Assembly: GCF_900106645.1 (NCBI RefSeq)
Contig: NZ_FNMV01000001.1
Span: 186,001-250,000, forward strand
Length of the DNA stretch: 64,000 bases
Direction: 5' to 3'
From: Flavobacterium degerlachei
Lineage (GTDB): Bacteria > Bacteroidota > Bacteroidia > Flavobacteriales > Flavobacteriaceae
Every line of letters starts with the position of its first letter. Within the stretch, counting starts at the first letter, position 1. The translations under genes and the position numbers were made by a program. The notes under the pieces were generated by a model that did not search any database, had not been told where the DNA came from, and saw only the letters and a program-made list of their open reading frames with translations. Shown here piece by piece: positions 17,266 to 26,431 of the stretch.

Positions 17266-19518
17266 TTGAAAAACCTAATACTATACTTTTTCTTAGTAAT
17301 CACAAGCCTTTCATTTGCTCAATCGAGTCTAAAAGGAAGCGTTACTGCCGATGGAATGCCATTGCAGCAAGCTAATATTGTTCTAAAAAAAGCTGCTAAA
17401 ACAACCATCTCAGATGAAAACGGGGATTATTCCATAAAAAATCTTGCGCCAGGAAATTATGAAATTGTAGCGTCTTATACTGGTTTTAGATCTGAGAGCA
17501 GAAATATTACTCTTATAGACTCTACTGAATTAGTAGTTGATTTCTATCTAAAAGAAAACAACTCTCTTGACGAAGTAGTGATAACCGGAACTATGAAGCC
17601 GGTTAGCCGTCTAGAAAGTCCTGTTCCCGTAGAAGTATACAAACCCACTTTTTTTAAGAAAAACCCAACTGCCAATATATTTGAAGCTTTACAAAACGTA
17701 AATGGCGTGCGACCACAACTAAATTGTAATGTTTGCAACACAGGAGACATTCACATCAACGGTCTTGAAGGACCGTACACTTTGGTTTTAATTGACGGAA
17801 TGCCCATTGTAAGCGGGCTCTCCACTGTTTATGGATTATCTGGAATTCCAAATTCACTATTGGAAAGAATAGAAATCGTTAAAGGCCCTGCTTCTTCCCT
17901 ATACGGAAGTGAAGCTGTAGGCGGTTTAATAAATATCATTACTAAAAACCCGAAAAATGCACCGATATTTTCAGCAGATACATTTATAACAGATTGGGGA
18001 GAATTGAATGTTGATTTAGGTTTCAAAGGAAATGTTGGAAAAGCAGCTTCGGTTTTAACAGGTGTGAATTACTTTAATTACAGTAATCCTATTGACAACA
18101 ACAATGATAATTTTACCGATGTTACTTTGCAAGATCGTGTATCCGTTTTTCAAAAATGGAATTTTAATCGAAAAAGCAATAAGCAACTCTCACTAGCTGG
18201 ACGTTTTTTTTATGAAGACCGTTGGGGTGGAGAATTGCAATGGGAAAAGAAATACCGAGGAGGAAACGAAGTCTACGGTGAAAGTATTTACACCAAACGT
18301 TGGGAACTTTTAGGAGCTTATGAACTGCCAACTATTGAGAAAATGTTATTCTCCTTTTCATACACAGATCACGATCAGAATTCGGTTTATGGTGATATGC
18401 CATATCTGGCAAAACAACGCATCGGTTTTGGGCAATTGACTTGGGATAAAAAAATAAACAATCACGATTTGCTTTTTGGTACTGCTTTGCGTTACCAATA
18501 TTATGATGACAACACCACCGCCACGGTCGATGAAGATGTAAATTGGATTCCAAGTTTGTTCGTTCAGGACGAAATTGAAATTAATGACAATCATAAAGTG
18601 CTATTGGGTGCACGTTACGATTACAACAACAACCACGGTTCTATTTTCACTCCGAGATTAGCCTACAAATGGAAAATAAACGACAATAATATTCTGCGTT
18701 TCAACACCGGAACAGGTTTTAGAATAGTTAATCTATTTACAGAAGAACATGCCGCTTTAACTGGTTCGCGCGATGTAATTGTCCTAGAAGAACTGAAACC
18801 GGAACGTTCTTTTAATGCCAATTTAAATCACCTGAAGAAAATATATACTAATAACGGAACCTTCATTGGCCTAGAAACAACCGCTTGGTACACCCGATTC
18901 AGTAATTCTATAATTCCGGATTACGATTCTAATCCAAATCAGATTATTTATAAAAATTTAGATGGATATGCCGTTACAAAAGGGATAAGTACGAATGTAG
19001 ATATGGTTTTTAACAATGGTTTAAAAATGATTCTTGGTGCGACATATATGGATGTTTCCAAAACCGAAAATAACACCACCACTAGACAAATCCTAACAGA
19101 AAAACTCTCAGCTACTTGGGCAATTTCATACCGAATAAATAAATTGTTTCTTGACTTAGATTACACCGGAAATGTTTACGGACCAATGCGTTTACCACTT
19201 TTAGGAGACTTAGATCCACGAGAAGAATATTCGCCTATATGGAGTATTCAGAATATCCAATTCACATTTAATAAATTTAAAAACTTGGAGCTTTATGCTG
19301 GTGTTAAAAACTTATTGAACTGGACTCCTAACAAGGGAAATCCTTTTATAATTGCAAGAGCAAACGATCCATTTGATAAAGAAGTGCAATACGACAATAG
19401 TGGAAACGTACAAGCAACACCTGATAATCCGTATGCATTGACGTTTGACCCCGGTTATGTTTATGGACCTAATCAGGGAATTAGAAGCTTTATTGGTTTA
19501 AGATACAATTTGAAGTGA
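17266..19518 (+). CDS. TonB-dependent receptor, probable metal-chelate importer
   Basis: A 750-residue outer-membrane receptor. It has a signal peptide (residues 1-19), a carboxypeptidase-D-like domain (about 20-100), the link DEVVITGTMKPV and a plug (about 115-230) with the pair NCNVC before the strand INGLEGPYTLVLIDG. A beta barrel ends GLRYNLK. No ATG fits the signal peptide, so translation starts at TTG 17266. The divergent partner is an Nramp transporter and the shared promoter carries DtxR-like symmetry, so a role in outer-membrane import of manganese or iron is likely. The two plug cysteines (NCNVC) could be a metal site or disulphide. Ligand not proven. Confidence 0.9.
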   Translation: MKNLILYFFLVITSLSFAQSSLKGSVTADGMPLQQANIVLKKAAKTTISDENGDYSIKNLAPGNYEIVASYTGFRSESRNITLIDSTELVVDFYLKENNSLDEVVITGTMKPVSRLESPVPVEVYKPTFFKKNPTANIFEALQNVNGVRPQLNCNVCNTGDIHINGLEGPYTLVLIDGMPIVSGLSTVYGLSGIPNSLLERIEIVKGPASSLYGSEAVGGLINIITKNPKNAPIFSADTFITDWGELNVDLGFKGNVGKAASVLTGVNYFNYSNPIDNNNDNFTDVTLQDRVSVFQKWNFNRKSNKQLSLAGRFFYEDRWGGELQWEKKYRGGNEVYGESIYTKRWELLGAYELPTIEKMLFSFSYTDHDQNSVYGDMPYLAKQRIGFGQLTWDKKINNHDLLFGTALRYQYYDDNTTATVDEDVNWIPSLFVQDEIEINDNHKVLLGARYDYNNNHGSIFTPRLAYKWKINDNNILRFNTGTGFRIVNLFTEEHAALTGSRDVIVLEELKPERSFNANLNHLKKIYTNNGTFIGLETTAWYTRFSNSIIPDYDSNPNQIIYKNLDGYAVTKGISTNVDMVFNNGLKMILGATYMDVSKTENNTTTRQILTEKLSATWAISYRINKLFLDLDYTGNVYGPMRLPLLGDLDPREEYSPIWSIQNIQFTFNKFKNLELYAGVKNLLNWTPNKGNPFIIARANDPFDKEVQYDNSGNVQATPDNPYALTFDPGYVYGPNQGIRSFIGLRYNLK

Positions 19519-19523
19519 TTTTT

Positions 19524-20070
19524 TTTAACATATAAGTCATGTAAGTTTTCAAGGGATAATTAGATTGTGCGTTTTTAGACATATAAGTTTTTTTACAATT
19601 ATCATCCTTTCTTAAACCACATAGAAACATAGAATTTGTATTGTGGTGAAAGGCATTTTATTTAATAGAAGAGAAACATAGATTTTAATGATTCATATAG
19701 TTTAAGATTACACAAAAAACAGTTTATCTATGTGGAAAGTGAAACTCTATCAAATTCTTTTTAAAGACAAACTACTTTCTATGACTCTATGTGGTAAAAT
19801 TATTTAACATAAAAGTCATATAAGTTTTTTAGACATTATTATATTTTTTAACCACATAGAAACATAGAATTTGTAATGTGGTGAAAGACATTTTATTTAA
19901 TAGAAGAGAAAAATAGATTTTAACGAATGTTATAATTTAAGAAAACACAAAAAACAGTTTAACTATGTGAAAAGTGAAACATCTATCAAACTCTTTTAAA
20001 GGCAAAACACTTTCTATGAATCTATGTGGTAGAACTTTTTATACGCAATACAACTTATATGACTTATATG
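19524..20070. repeat. 235-bp tandem duplication with inverted-repeat cores
   Basis: Two direct copies spaced 235 bases apart fill the gap between the TonB receptor and the thioredoxin-like gene. The cores 19616-19795 and 19851-20030 are both exactly 180 bp. Each begins ACCACATAGAAACATAGA and ends with the imperfect complement TCTATG-N2-TCTATGTGGT. Between and around the cores lie variants of ACATATAAGTCATATAAG (19528, 19807) and its reverse complement (20052-20070). No coding frame. The layout resembles a non-autonomous, MITE-like element that has duplicated. Confidence 0.75.
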
Positions 20071-20538
20071 TTTAATAAAAAAACAGTCCTTATATTGCTC
20101 CTAATACTCATGGCAATTCCATCGGGTTTTGCTCAATTAAAGACGCATTCCTTTACAGAAGTAGAGCAATTATCTAAGGAAAAACCAAAACCCATCGTAG
20201 TCTATATCCATACTTCCTGGTGTAAATACTGCAAAATAATGGAAATGTCCACTTTTAATAACCCCGCTATCATCAAAGAATTGAACGAGAATTTCTATTT
20301 CATCTCTTTTGATGCCGAATCGAAAAAAGAAATCACTTTCAACAATCATACTTTCCAATTCAAACCAACGGGAACCAATACGGGAATCCATGAATTGGCG
20401 ACAGCATTAGCAACTATTGACAAGCAAGTCGTTTATCCTACATTGACCGTACTTGACACAGATAACGCCATTCTATTCCAGCAGCATTCCTATATTAATG
20501 CCAAAGCTCTTTTGCGTATTCTTGAGAGATTGAAATAA
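20068..20538 (+). CDS. Secreted thioredoxin-like protein
   Basis: A 156-residue exported protein with a signal peptide (MFNKKTVLILLLILMAIPSG) followed by a thioredoxin fold. The active-site motif is WCKYC, preceded by the strand PIVVYIHTS; the cis-Pro region is VYPTLTVLD. It is probably a periplasmic disulphide reductant or DUF255/Trx-fold protein. I chose ATG 20068 because it directly precedes the signal peptide; a longer frame to 20026 would be read through the repeat. The ATG itself lies in the repeat end ACTTATATGACTTATATG, which also occurs at 36152. Co-transcription with the next gene is uncertain because that gene has its own -7 box. Confidence 0.82.
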   Translation: MFNKKTVLILLLILMAIPSGFAQLKTHSFTEVEQLSKEKPKPIVVYIHTSWCKYCKIMEMSTFNNPAIIKELNENFYFISFDAESKKEITFNNHTFQFKPTGTNTGIHELATALATIDKQVVYPTLTVLDTDNAILFQQHSYINAKALLRILERLK

Positions 20539-20543
20539 TTGCC

Positions 20544-20551
20544 TATTTTTG
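20544..20551 (+). promoter_or_regulatory. -7 box before lycopene cyclase
   Basis: TATTTTTG matches TAnnTTTG and ends 21 bases before the ATG at 20573. It supports that start over an upstream TTG at 20549, which lies inside the box. Confidence 0.5.
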
Positions 20552-20572
20552 AGAAGAATTTCTACAATCAAT

Positions 20573-21718
20573 ATGAAACATTACAATTACATTTTCACTG
20601 GTGCAGGTTTGTCCGCTTTGATGACAGTCTATAAAATGGCGTTATCCGGAAAATTTAAGGACAAAACGATTCTGCTTATTGATGAGGATGTAAAAAAAAC
20701 GAATGACAGGACTTGGTGTTTTTGGGAAGAAAACGATTCCGTATGGGAAAAATCAATCTCCAAAAAATGGAATTCGGCGCTGTTTGCCAATGCTGATTTT
20801 CGTCGGACTTTAGATTTATTGCCGTATCAGTACAATATGATCCAAGGATTGGATTTTTACAATCAGGTATTTGAACGCATTCTGAATGAAACCAACATCC
20901 ATTTCATCAACCAGAGAGTAATAGACATCAATGAAATTCCAAATCATGTCTATGTGGCGACAGAAGCGGACAGTTTTACCTGTGACAGTCTTTTTAACAG
21001 CATTTACAGAAAACAAGAAGCGGAAAACCAAACCAAATATCCTGTTTTGCAACAGCATTTTATAGGTTGGTTTATAAAAAGTGAAGAAGCTGTCTTTAAT
21101 CAAGAGCAAGCTACTTTTATGGATTTTTCGGTGGATCAAAGAGGCAACACCCGCTTTATGTACGTTTTGCCCACTTCAAAAACCGAAGCCTTACTAGAAT
21201 ACACCCTATTCTCGCACCAACTTTTAGAGAGAAGCGAGTACGAAGAGGAGATTCAAAAATACATTCGGAAACTCGGTATTAGTAACTACGAAATAATCGA
21301 AAAAGAAAGAGGAAGTATTCCTATGAGCTGCTATCCATTTTGGAAAAAAAATACCAAACGCGTTCTCAACATAGGAACTGCGGGTGGCTGGACCAAAGCT
21401 AGTACGGGCTATACCTTCAAAAACTCCGACAAGAAATCGACTGAACTAATTGAATTCATTCAAAAGGATAGCGATCTAAGAAAGTTCCATAAAAAGACTA
21501 AATTCTGGTTTTATGACTTGCTTTTGTTAGATATATTAGACCGTCACAACGAAATGGGAGCCCATCTCTTTTCCTCGATGTTTAAAAAAGGAGATTCCAC
21601 CTTAATCTTTAAGTTCTTGGATGAAGAAACTTCGTTGCTCGAAGACATTCAGGTCATTTTAAAATGCCCAAAAATGCCTTTTATCAGTGCTTTAATTCGA
21701 TCGATTAAGTATTTATGA
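20573..21718 (+). CDS. crtY: Lycopene beta-cyclase family protein
   Basis: A 381-residue flavoprotein of the CrtY family, which cyclises lycopene ends to beta-ionone rings in carotenoid synthesis (zeaxanthin-type pigments in Flavobacterium). The N-terminal dinucleotide-binding stretch is FTGAGLSALM, the family block is NDRTWCFW (about residues 43-50), and the C-terminal part has IGTAGGWTKASTGYTF. No other carotenoid gene is nearby, so it lies apart from a crt cluster. A promoter box directly before the start suggests independent transcription. ATG 20573 is preferred to the TTG at 20549. Confidence 0.88.
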   Translation: MKHYNYIFTGAGLSALMTVYKMALSGKFKDKTILLIDEDVKKTNDRTWCFWEENDSVWEKSISKKWNSALFANADFRRTLDLLPYQYNMIQGLDFYNQVFERILNETNIHFINQRVIDINEIPNHVYVATEADSFTCDSLFNSIYRKQEAENQTKYPVLQQHFIGWFIKSEEAVFNQEQATFMDFSVDQRGNTRFMYVLPTSKTEALLEYTLFSHQLLERSEYEEEIQKYIRKLGISNYEIIEKERGSIPMSCYPFWKKNTKRVLNIGTAGGWTKASTGYTFKNSDKKSTELIEFIQKDSDLRKFHKKTKFWFYDLLLLDILDRHNEMGAHLFSSMFKKGDSTLIFKFLDEETSLLEDIQVILKCPKMPFISALIRSIKYL

Positions 21719-21801
21719 TAGTAAATTAGCTCCAAAAATACCGTCTATTAAACAATAACAAAACTTTATAATGCAACTAATGGAGTTCTTTTTAAACTTC
21801 G

Positions 21802-21809
21802 TAACTTTG
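21802..21809 (+). promoter_or_regulatory. -7 box before the bacilliredoxin gene
   Basis: TAACTTTG matches TAnnTTTG, 34 bases before the ATG at 21844. No well-placed -33 TTTG. Confidence 0.5.
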
Positions 21810-21843
21810 CTTATTAAAAAATTAATATTTAAAATACAAAGAT

Positions 21844-22254
21844 ATGTATCCAGAAGAAATGGTAAAACCAATGCAAGCTGAATTAACAGTAGCAGGTTTT
21901 CAAGATTTACATAGTGCAGAAGCGGTTGATAACGCAATAAAAGCAGAAGGAACTACACTAGTTGTTGTAAACTCTGTATGTGGTTGTGCTGCTAGAAATG
22001 CGCGTCCAGGAGCAAAAATGAGCTTAGACGGAGCAAAAAAACCAGACCATTTGATCACGGTTTTCGCAGGTGTTGACAAAGAAGCGGTAGATGCTGCAAG
22101 ACAACACATGTTCCCTTTTCCTCCATCATCGCCATGTATGGCTTTGTTCAAAAACGGAGAATTGGTTCATATGTTAGAGCGTCATCACATTGAAGGTCGC
22201 CCAGCTGAAATGATCGCTGAGAACTTACAAGATGCTTTTAACGAGCACTGTTAA
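21844..22254 (+). CDS. BrxA/BrxB (YphP/YqiW) family bacilliredoxin
   Basis: A 136-residue cytoplasmic thioredoxin-fold protein of the DUF1094 family. In Bacillus these remove bacillithiol from oxidised proteins. The active-site motif CGC is visible in [13 protein letters not shown] (around residue 45), and the [19 protein letters not shown] block is typical. Bacillithiol is made by some Bacteroidota, which fits. It has its own -7 box and a strong terminator follows, so it is monocistronic. Start ATG 21844 fits family length. Confidence 0.93.
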   Translation: MYPEEMVKPMQAELTVAGFQDLHSAEAVDNAIKAEGTTLVVVNSVCGCAARNARPGAKMSLDGAKKPDHLITVFAGVDKEAVDAARQHMFPFPPSSPCMALFKNGELVHMLERHHIEGRPAEMIAENLQDAFNEHC

Positions 22255-22311
22255 TACTATAATTTAACCGTAAAGGTTACAAAGTATTTGTACTAAGTTC
22301 GCAAAGATTTT

Positions 22312-22357
22312 AACCGCAGATTCACAGATTCTAAATTTGTGAAGCTGCGGTTTTTTT
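22312..22357 (+). terminator. Terminator after bacilliredoxin gene
   Basis: Stem arms 22312-22326 and 22338-22352 (AACCGCAG / CTGCGGTT with TTCACA / TGTGAA inside, one mismatch) precede a T7 run. Confidence 0.85.
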
Positions 22358-22361
22358 GTTT

Positions 22362-22472
22362 GTAGCTATTTTACTTCGTCAGTTCGCTTCGCTCGCGTCA
22401 GCTATTCGTTACAATCTTTTTTCCCGCTAAAAACGCGGGTAAAAAAGGATTTCCACTGCTATCTGGGCTAGA
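22362..22472 (+). repeat. Dispersed intergenic repeat R, copy 2
   Basis: Begins TAGCTATTTTAC and ends CTATCTGGGCTA. It holds an insertion rich in TTCGCTTCGCTCGCG also found in the copy at 24510. The inner arms are CCCGC (22423-22427) and GCGGG (22435-22439). It directly follows the terminator of the preceding gene. Confidence 0.65.
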
Positions 22473-22496
22473 AATGTTTTGTGTAGGAAAAATGTA

Positions 22497-22504
22497 TATA
22501 TTTG
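22497..22504 (+). promoter_or_regulatory. -7 box overlapping the start of an orphan gene
   Basis: TATATTTG ends only four bases before the ATG at 22509. If used, the message would be leaderless or translation would begin at the in-frame ATG 22530. Confidence 0.45.
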
Positions 22505-22508
22505 AGAA

Positions 22509-23501
22509 ATGAGAAAAATAAAAACACATATGACTTTAAACCTAGGAATACTAATAGTATTAATTATTGGTGCTTTTTTTTCATACATAAGTGCTGAAAA
22601 AGACAATATAAAGAAAGATGAAATTGAAGCTAAAACGGACTCTTTAGTAAAAACAGGAAAAGAGACTATTGATAATTTAAATATAGTAAGTAAAGATGTT
22701 TTAAAAGCTCAAGAACAAGCTAATATTACATACAATAAAATAAAGGAAACTTATGATAACACGATTGAAAATCTAGAAAAATCCGATCTAAATTATAAAA
22801 CTAATCTAGAGAATTTAGAAAGAACTCTTGAAGCGAAAAATTCAATTTTAGAATCGCAAAAAGACATGATTTCGAAATTAACTGGTGGAGATAGTTATCC
22901 GTATTTCACAATTGAAGCCAAGAAATTAAAACTAAATATAAACGGGAAATATAGTATTCCGAATTTACATTTTGTAATATACTTTTTGAAAGATTATCTA
23001 CTTGAAGACGAAAACAACTTAAAAAAATATTTGTTTGAGGGAAAAATGTCAACAAATATCTTAAAGATAAATGAAGGGACAATACCTAAGTTATTTGTAA
23101 ATAAAAATTATAATAGTTTAGAATTATCTAATGTAGTTTTACAAAGTATAAAAGATGATACATATTCAGGGATTGATATTAAGTTCACCTCGGAGTTCAA
23201 GACATGGTCCCAAACTATTCGATTAAATAAAAACATATTAGATAATAATATTATAGAAATATGTAATGTTATTTATGAGTTAAAGGATACTAAATCAGAA
23301 AACCCCTTTGAATTAGCAAAAAGGATTAAAGCGGAGTCTTCTAAAAATTTCAATTTACCAATTGAAATATTTCAAAAGCTTAATAAAATATCTCTTGTCA
23401 ATAATTTAATAATTATATATCCTAAAATAGAAATTCTGGATTTGAAATCAAGTGAAATTGAAAAAAACTTAAATTACTTTAATATAGATGAATTTAAGTG
23501 A
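22509..23501 (+). CDS. Orphan membrane-anchored coiled-coil protein
   Basis: A 330-residue protein I do not recognise. It has one N-terminal transmembrane helix (about residues 10-28) after a basic start, a long Lys/Glu/Asn-rich coiled coil (about 32-125), and a C-terminal region of mixed strands and helices without known motif. Its codons are noticeably more AT-rich than those of neighbours and it sits between repeat-R sequences (22362 and 23514), both hints of horizontal gain. The start may be ATG 22530 because a -7 box abuts 22509. It could be a surface or cell-envelope tether; no function can be assigned. Confidence 0.7.
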   Translation: MRKIKTHMTLNLGILIVLIIGAFFSYISAEKDNIKKDEIEAKTDSLVKTGKETIDNLNIVSKDVLKAQEQANITYNKIKETYDNTIENLEKSDLNYKTNLENLERTLEAKNSILESQKDMISKLTGGDSYPYFTIEAKKLKLNINGKYSIPNLHFVIYFLKDYLLEDENNLKKYLFEGKMSTNILKINEGTIPKLFVNKNYNSLELSNVVLQSIKDDTYSGIDIKFTSEFKTWSQTIRLNKNILDNNIIEICNVIYELKDTKSENPFELAKRIKAESSKNFNLPIEIFQKLNKISLVNNLIIIYPKIEILDLKSSEIEKNLNYFNIDEFK

Positions 23502-23513
23502 TAAAAAACCTGA

Positions 23514-23545
23514 TCCCCAGCTAGCACTAGCGTCACACTCGTAAA
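23514..23545 (-). repeat. Dispersed repeat R, degraded end fragment
   Basis: The minus strand carries GTGACGCTAGTGCTAGCTGG, similar to the right end of the R copies (GATGACGCTACTATCTGG). The rest of the element is not recognisable. Confidence 0.4.
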
Positions 23546-23679
23546 CATAAAACTGATAATAGCCAAACTAATTGCATAAGTCAAAAAGTTACTCCTATAG
23601 ATATCTAACTCAAAGTTAAAATTATTATAAAACCACCGCTTATCCCCTTCTTCCTTACAAAAAGTAATATTTTTATAAA

Positions 23680-24471
23680 ATGAAAAAATCGATACTTACT
23701 CTTTGTGTTTTGGCGGCTGTTGTATTGTCTTGTAATAAGAAAAAAGACGCTCAAGATGAAATCATTAAAAACGATACTATTGCAGCAGTAATGCCATTAT
23801 CAACAGCGGATTCTATTGTTAATCAGGCAATCGAAGCGCACGGTGGTGAATTATACTCAAAGGCTGATTACTCTTTTGTTTTTAGAGATAAAAAATACCA
23901 TTTTAAAAATGACGGAAACAACTTTGAATATTCCTCTGAAGTTCAAAAAGGAGATTCTCTTATCAAAGATGTAATGATTAACAATGACTTTAAGCGATAC
24001 ATCAATACAAAGCAGCAAACTTTGAGTAAAGAAGACGCGGGTAAATATGGAGAGTCATTGAACTCCGTTATTTATTTTGCTACGCTTCCTTACAAATTGC
24101 AAGATGCTTCAGTAAACAAAAAATTTATTGAAGAAACCACAATCAAAGGAAAGCAGTATGATGTAATCGAAGTTACTTTTGGTCAAGATGGTGGCGGTAA
24201 AGATTTTGATGATGAATTTCATTATTGGATAAACAAACAAACGCATAAGATTGATTATTTAGCATATAGCTACCTAACAAATGATGGTGGAATACGCTTT
24301 AGAGCCGCTTTTAACACAAGAGTAGTTGACGGCATAACTTTTCAGGATTATATCAATTATGAAGCGCCATTAGAAACCGCTTTAAAAGATTTACCTAAAT
24401 TATACGAACAAGGAAAGCTGAAAGAACTATCTAAAGTTCTAACGGAAAATGTTGTTAATAATCAAAAATAA
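23680..24471 (+). CDS. DUF6503-like lipoprotein
   Basis: A 263-residue lipoprotein with a lipobox (VVLSC, Cys at about residue 18). The mature part begins with STADSIVNQAIEAHGGELY and continues as a beta-rich domain typical of the DUF6503 proteins of Bacteroidota, which resemble outer-membrane lipoprotein carriers of the LolA/LppX type in shape. It is probably anchored in the outer membrane facing the periplasm. The gene stands alone, flanked by repeat-R sequence on both sides. The family is recognised from pattern; function is unknown. Confidence 0.75.
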   Translation: MKKSILTLCVLAAVVLSCNKKKDAQDEIIKNDTIAAVMPLSTADSIVNQAIEAHGGELYSKADYSFVFRDKKYHFKNDGNNFEYSSEVQKGDSLIKDVMINNDFKRYINTKQQTLSKEDAGKYGESLNSVIYFATLPYKLQDASVNKKFIEETTIKGKQYDVIEVTFGQDGGGKDFDDEFHYWINKQTHKIDYLAYSYLTNDGGIRFRAAFNTRVVDGITFQDYINYEAPLETALKDLPKLYEQGKLKELSKVLTENVVNNQK

Positions 24472-24509
24472 ATAATCTTAGGCAAAATGCTATCGCTAAA
24501 CTCTTTCCC

Positions 24510-24640
24510 TAGCCCAGATTACTTCACTTGACTATATTTTTATAGGAGTTCAGTGAACTTCGTTTGCAGCGTCATCCTCTTGTAGCAGCGATAGAGCAAA
24601 GCTGACACGAGCAAAGCGAACTGACGAAGTAAAATAGCTC
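24510..24640 (-). repeat. Dispersed intergenic repeat R, copy 3
   Basis: In the 363-bp gap before trhO. The minus strand starts GAGCTATTTTACTTCGTCAG and ends ATCTGGGCTA. It shares the TTCGCTTTGCTCG insertion with copy 2. The rest of the gap (24641-24834) holds a fragment with CATAGAAACTTAGAACCT and the trhO promoter. Confidence 0.65.
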
Positions 24641-24767
24641 CCAAAAAAAATACCGATAATTCGCTAATTAAAAAGTTATCTGTAATTATGATAAATTAAA
24701 ATTTGTGAATTTGGGGTTATTTTAATCATGTGTATTCCTTACCATAGAAACTTAGAACCTCCTAACC

Positions 24768-24799
24768 TTTGCTCCTCTGAACCTTTTTTCATACTTTTG
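24768..24799 (+). promoter_or_regulatory. Promoter of trhO
   Basis: TTTG (24768-24771), a 20-base spacer and TACTTTTG (24792-24799) form a full match to the Bacteroidota -33/-7 consensus, 35 bases before the ATG at 24835. Confidence 0.75.
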
Positions 24800-24834
24800 C
24801 AAAAATAATTTTTCACACTTAAACCGTTTATAGC

Positions 24835-26211
24835 ATGCAACTGTATAACACTTTAAGCGCAGAAGAAAGAGCAATCATGATTGATGATGCCGGAAAACAA
24901 AGACTTACTTTGTCTTTCTATGCTTATGCGCAAATTCAAGATCCAACACAATTTCGTAACGATTTATTCCGCGCTTGGGACCCACTAGTGATTCTTGGTC
25001 GTATTTATGTGGCCAAAGAAGGAATAAATGCCCAGTTATCGCTACCCGCAGATAATTTTTATGCTTTTAAAGACACTATTGAAAAGTATGATTTCATGCA
25101 AGGCATGCGATTGAATATTGCTGTGGAACAAGACGATCACTCGTTTTTGAAATTGACTGTTAAAGTGCGTGACAAGATTGTTGCTGATGGTTTGAATGAT
25201 GAAACTTTTGATGTGACTAATATTGGGGTTCACTTAAAAGCCAAAGAATTCAATGATATTTTGGATGACCCCAATACGATTGTTGTTGATTTTCGAAATC
25301 ACTACGAGAGTGAAATTGGCTATTTTAAAGGAGCGATTACGCCTGATGTAGATACTTTTAGAGAATCATTGCCTATTATCAATGAGCAGTTACAAGATTT
25401 TAAAGAAGATAAAAACTTAGTGATGTATTGCACTGGAGGAATTCGTTGCGAAAAAGCTTCGGCATACTTTAAACACCAAGGTTTTAAAAATGTATTCCAG
25501 TTAGAGGGTGGTATTATTAACTACGCAAAGCAAATTAAGGAAGAGGAATTAGAGAGTAAATTCATTGGTAAAAACTTTGTATTTGATCACCGCTTAGGCG
25601 AAAGAATCACTGACGATATCGTATCACAATGCCACCAATGTGGGAAACCCTGTGATGTACATACGAACTGTATCAATGAAGGTTGCCATTTGTTGTTTAT
25701 CCAATGTGAAGAATGTGCTCAAGCCATGCAAGGTTGTTGTTCACAGGATTGTATTGATATTATTCACTTACCAGAAGAAGAGCAAAAAGCAGTACGTCGT
25801 GGTGTTAAAAACGGAAATAAGATTTTCAAGAAAGGAAAATCAGATGTGCTGACTTTTAAAAATAGAGACGCAAATCTTGATCCTTTGGCCGCAGTTCCTA
25901 ATCTTGTCGATTTAACTAAATCGAAAGCATTGGCTAAGAAAGAGCCAAAAATTAAAAAACAATACATTGGTAGAGGAACCCACTTTTTCCCAAAACCAAG
26001 TGTTGGCCAATTTACAATTGAAGAAAATGAAATTAAAATAGGTGATACTATTTTGATTAAAGGAATGACAACTGGAGAACAAAAATTAGTGCTTACTGAA
26101 ATGCTAGTTAATGATAAAGTGGCAGATAAAGCGGTTGCAAATGATGTTTGTACTTTCAAATTACCTTTTAGAATTCGTTTATCAGATAAATTATATAAAG
26201 TTTTAGACTAA
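24835..26211 (+). CDS. trhO: tRNA uridine-34 5-hydroxylase TrhO (rhodanese family)
   Basis: A 458-residue homologue of YceA/TrhO, which hydroxylates U34 of tRNAs with molecular oxygen on the way to 5-methoxyuridine-type bases. It has the acylphosphatase-like N-domain (about 20-130), a rhodanese domain with catalytic C199 in CTGGIRC, and a Cys-rich segment (about 265-305) with several CxxC pairs (CHQCGKPC, CEEC). A C-terminal extension of about 150 residues goes beyond the usual 350-residue YceA length. It has a strong promoter and a following terminator, so it is monocistronic. Confidence 0.92.
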   Translation: MQLYNTLSAEERAIMIDDAGKQRLTLSFYAYAQIQDPTQFRNDLFRAWDPLVILGRIYVAKEGINAQLSLPADNFYAFKDTIEKYDFMQGMRLNIAVEQDDHSFLKLTVKVRDKIVADGLNDETFDVTNIGVHLKAKEFNDILDDPNTIVVDFRNHYESEIGYFKGAITPDVDTFRESLPIINEQLQDFKEDKNLVMYCTGGIRCEKASAYFKHQGFKNVFQLEGGIINYAKQIKEEELESKFIGKNFVFDHRLGERITDDIVSQCHQCGKPCDVHTNCINEGCHLLFIQCEECAQAMQGCCSQDCIDIIHLPEEEQKAVRRGVKNGNKIFKKGKSDVLTFKNRDANLDPLAAVPNLVDLTKSKALAKKEPKIKKQYIGRGTHFFPKPSVGQFTIEENEIKIGDTILIKGMTTGEQKLVLTEMLVNDKVADKAVANDVCTFKLPFRIRLSDKLYKVLD

Positions 26212-26234
26212 ATATCTATTTTAAAAATACTTCC

Positions 26235-26269
26235 AAAGCCTATTTCATTCATTTGAAATAGGCTTTTTT
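26235..26269 (+). terminator. Terminator after trhO (identical to that at 31109)
   Basis: A 13-bp stem (AAAGCCTATTTCA with TGAAATAGGCTTT), 6-base loop and T-run. The same 35 bases recur exactly at 31109-31143 after susD. Confidence 0.9.
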
Positions 26270-26431
26270 ACATTTAAACACCTAAATCACAACATTTTCA
26301 AAAACAGAAATCAATAACAAAAATCGATTTAGTTAATAATATTTACATTAATCAAGCGTAACACACAAATAATACTGTTAATAAATGTTAAAATGTATTA
26401 GATTTACGTAAACTTATACACTTAACTAACC

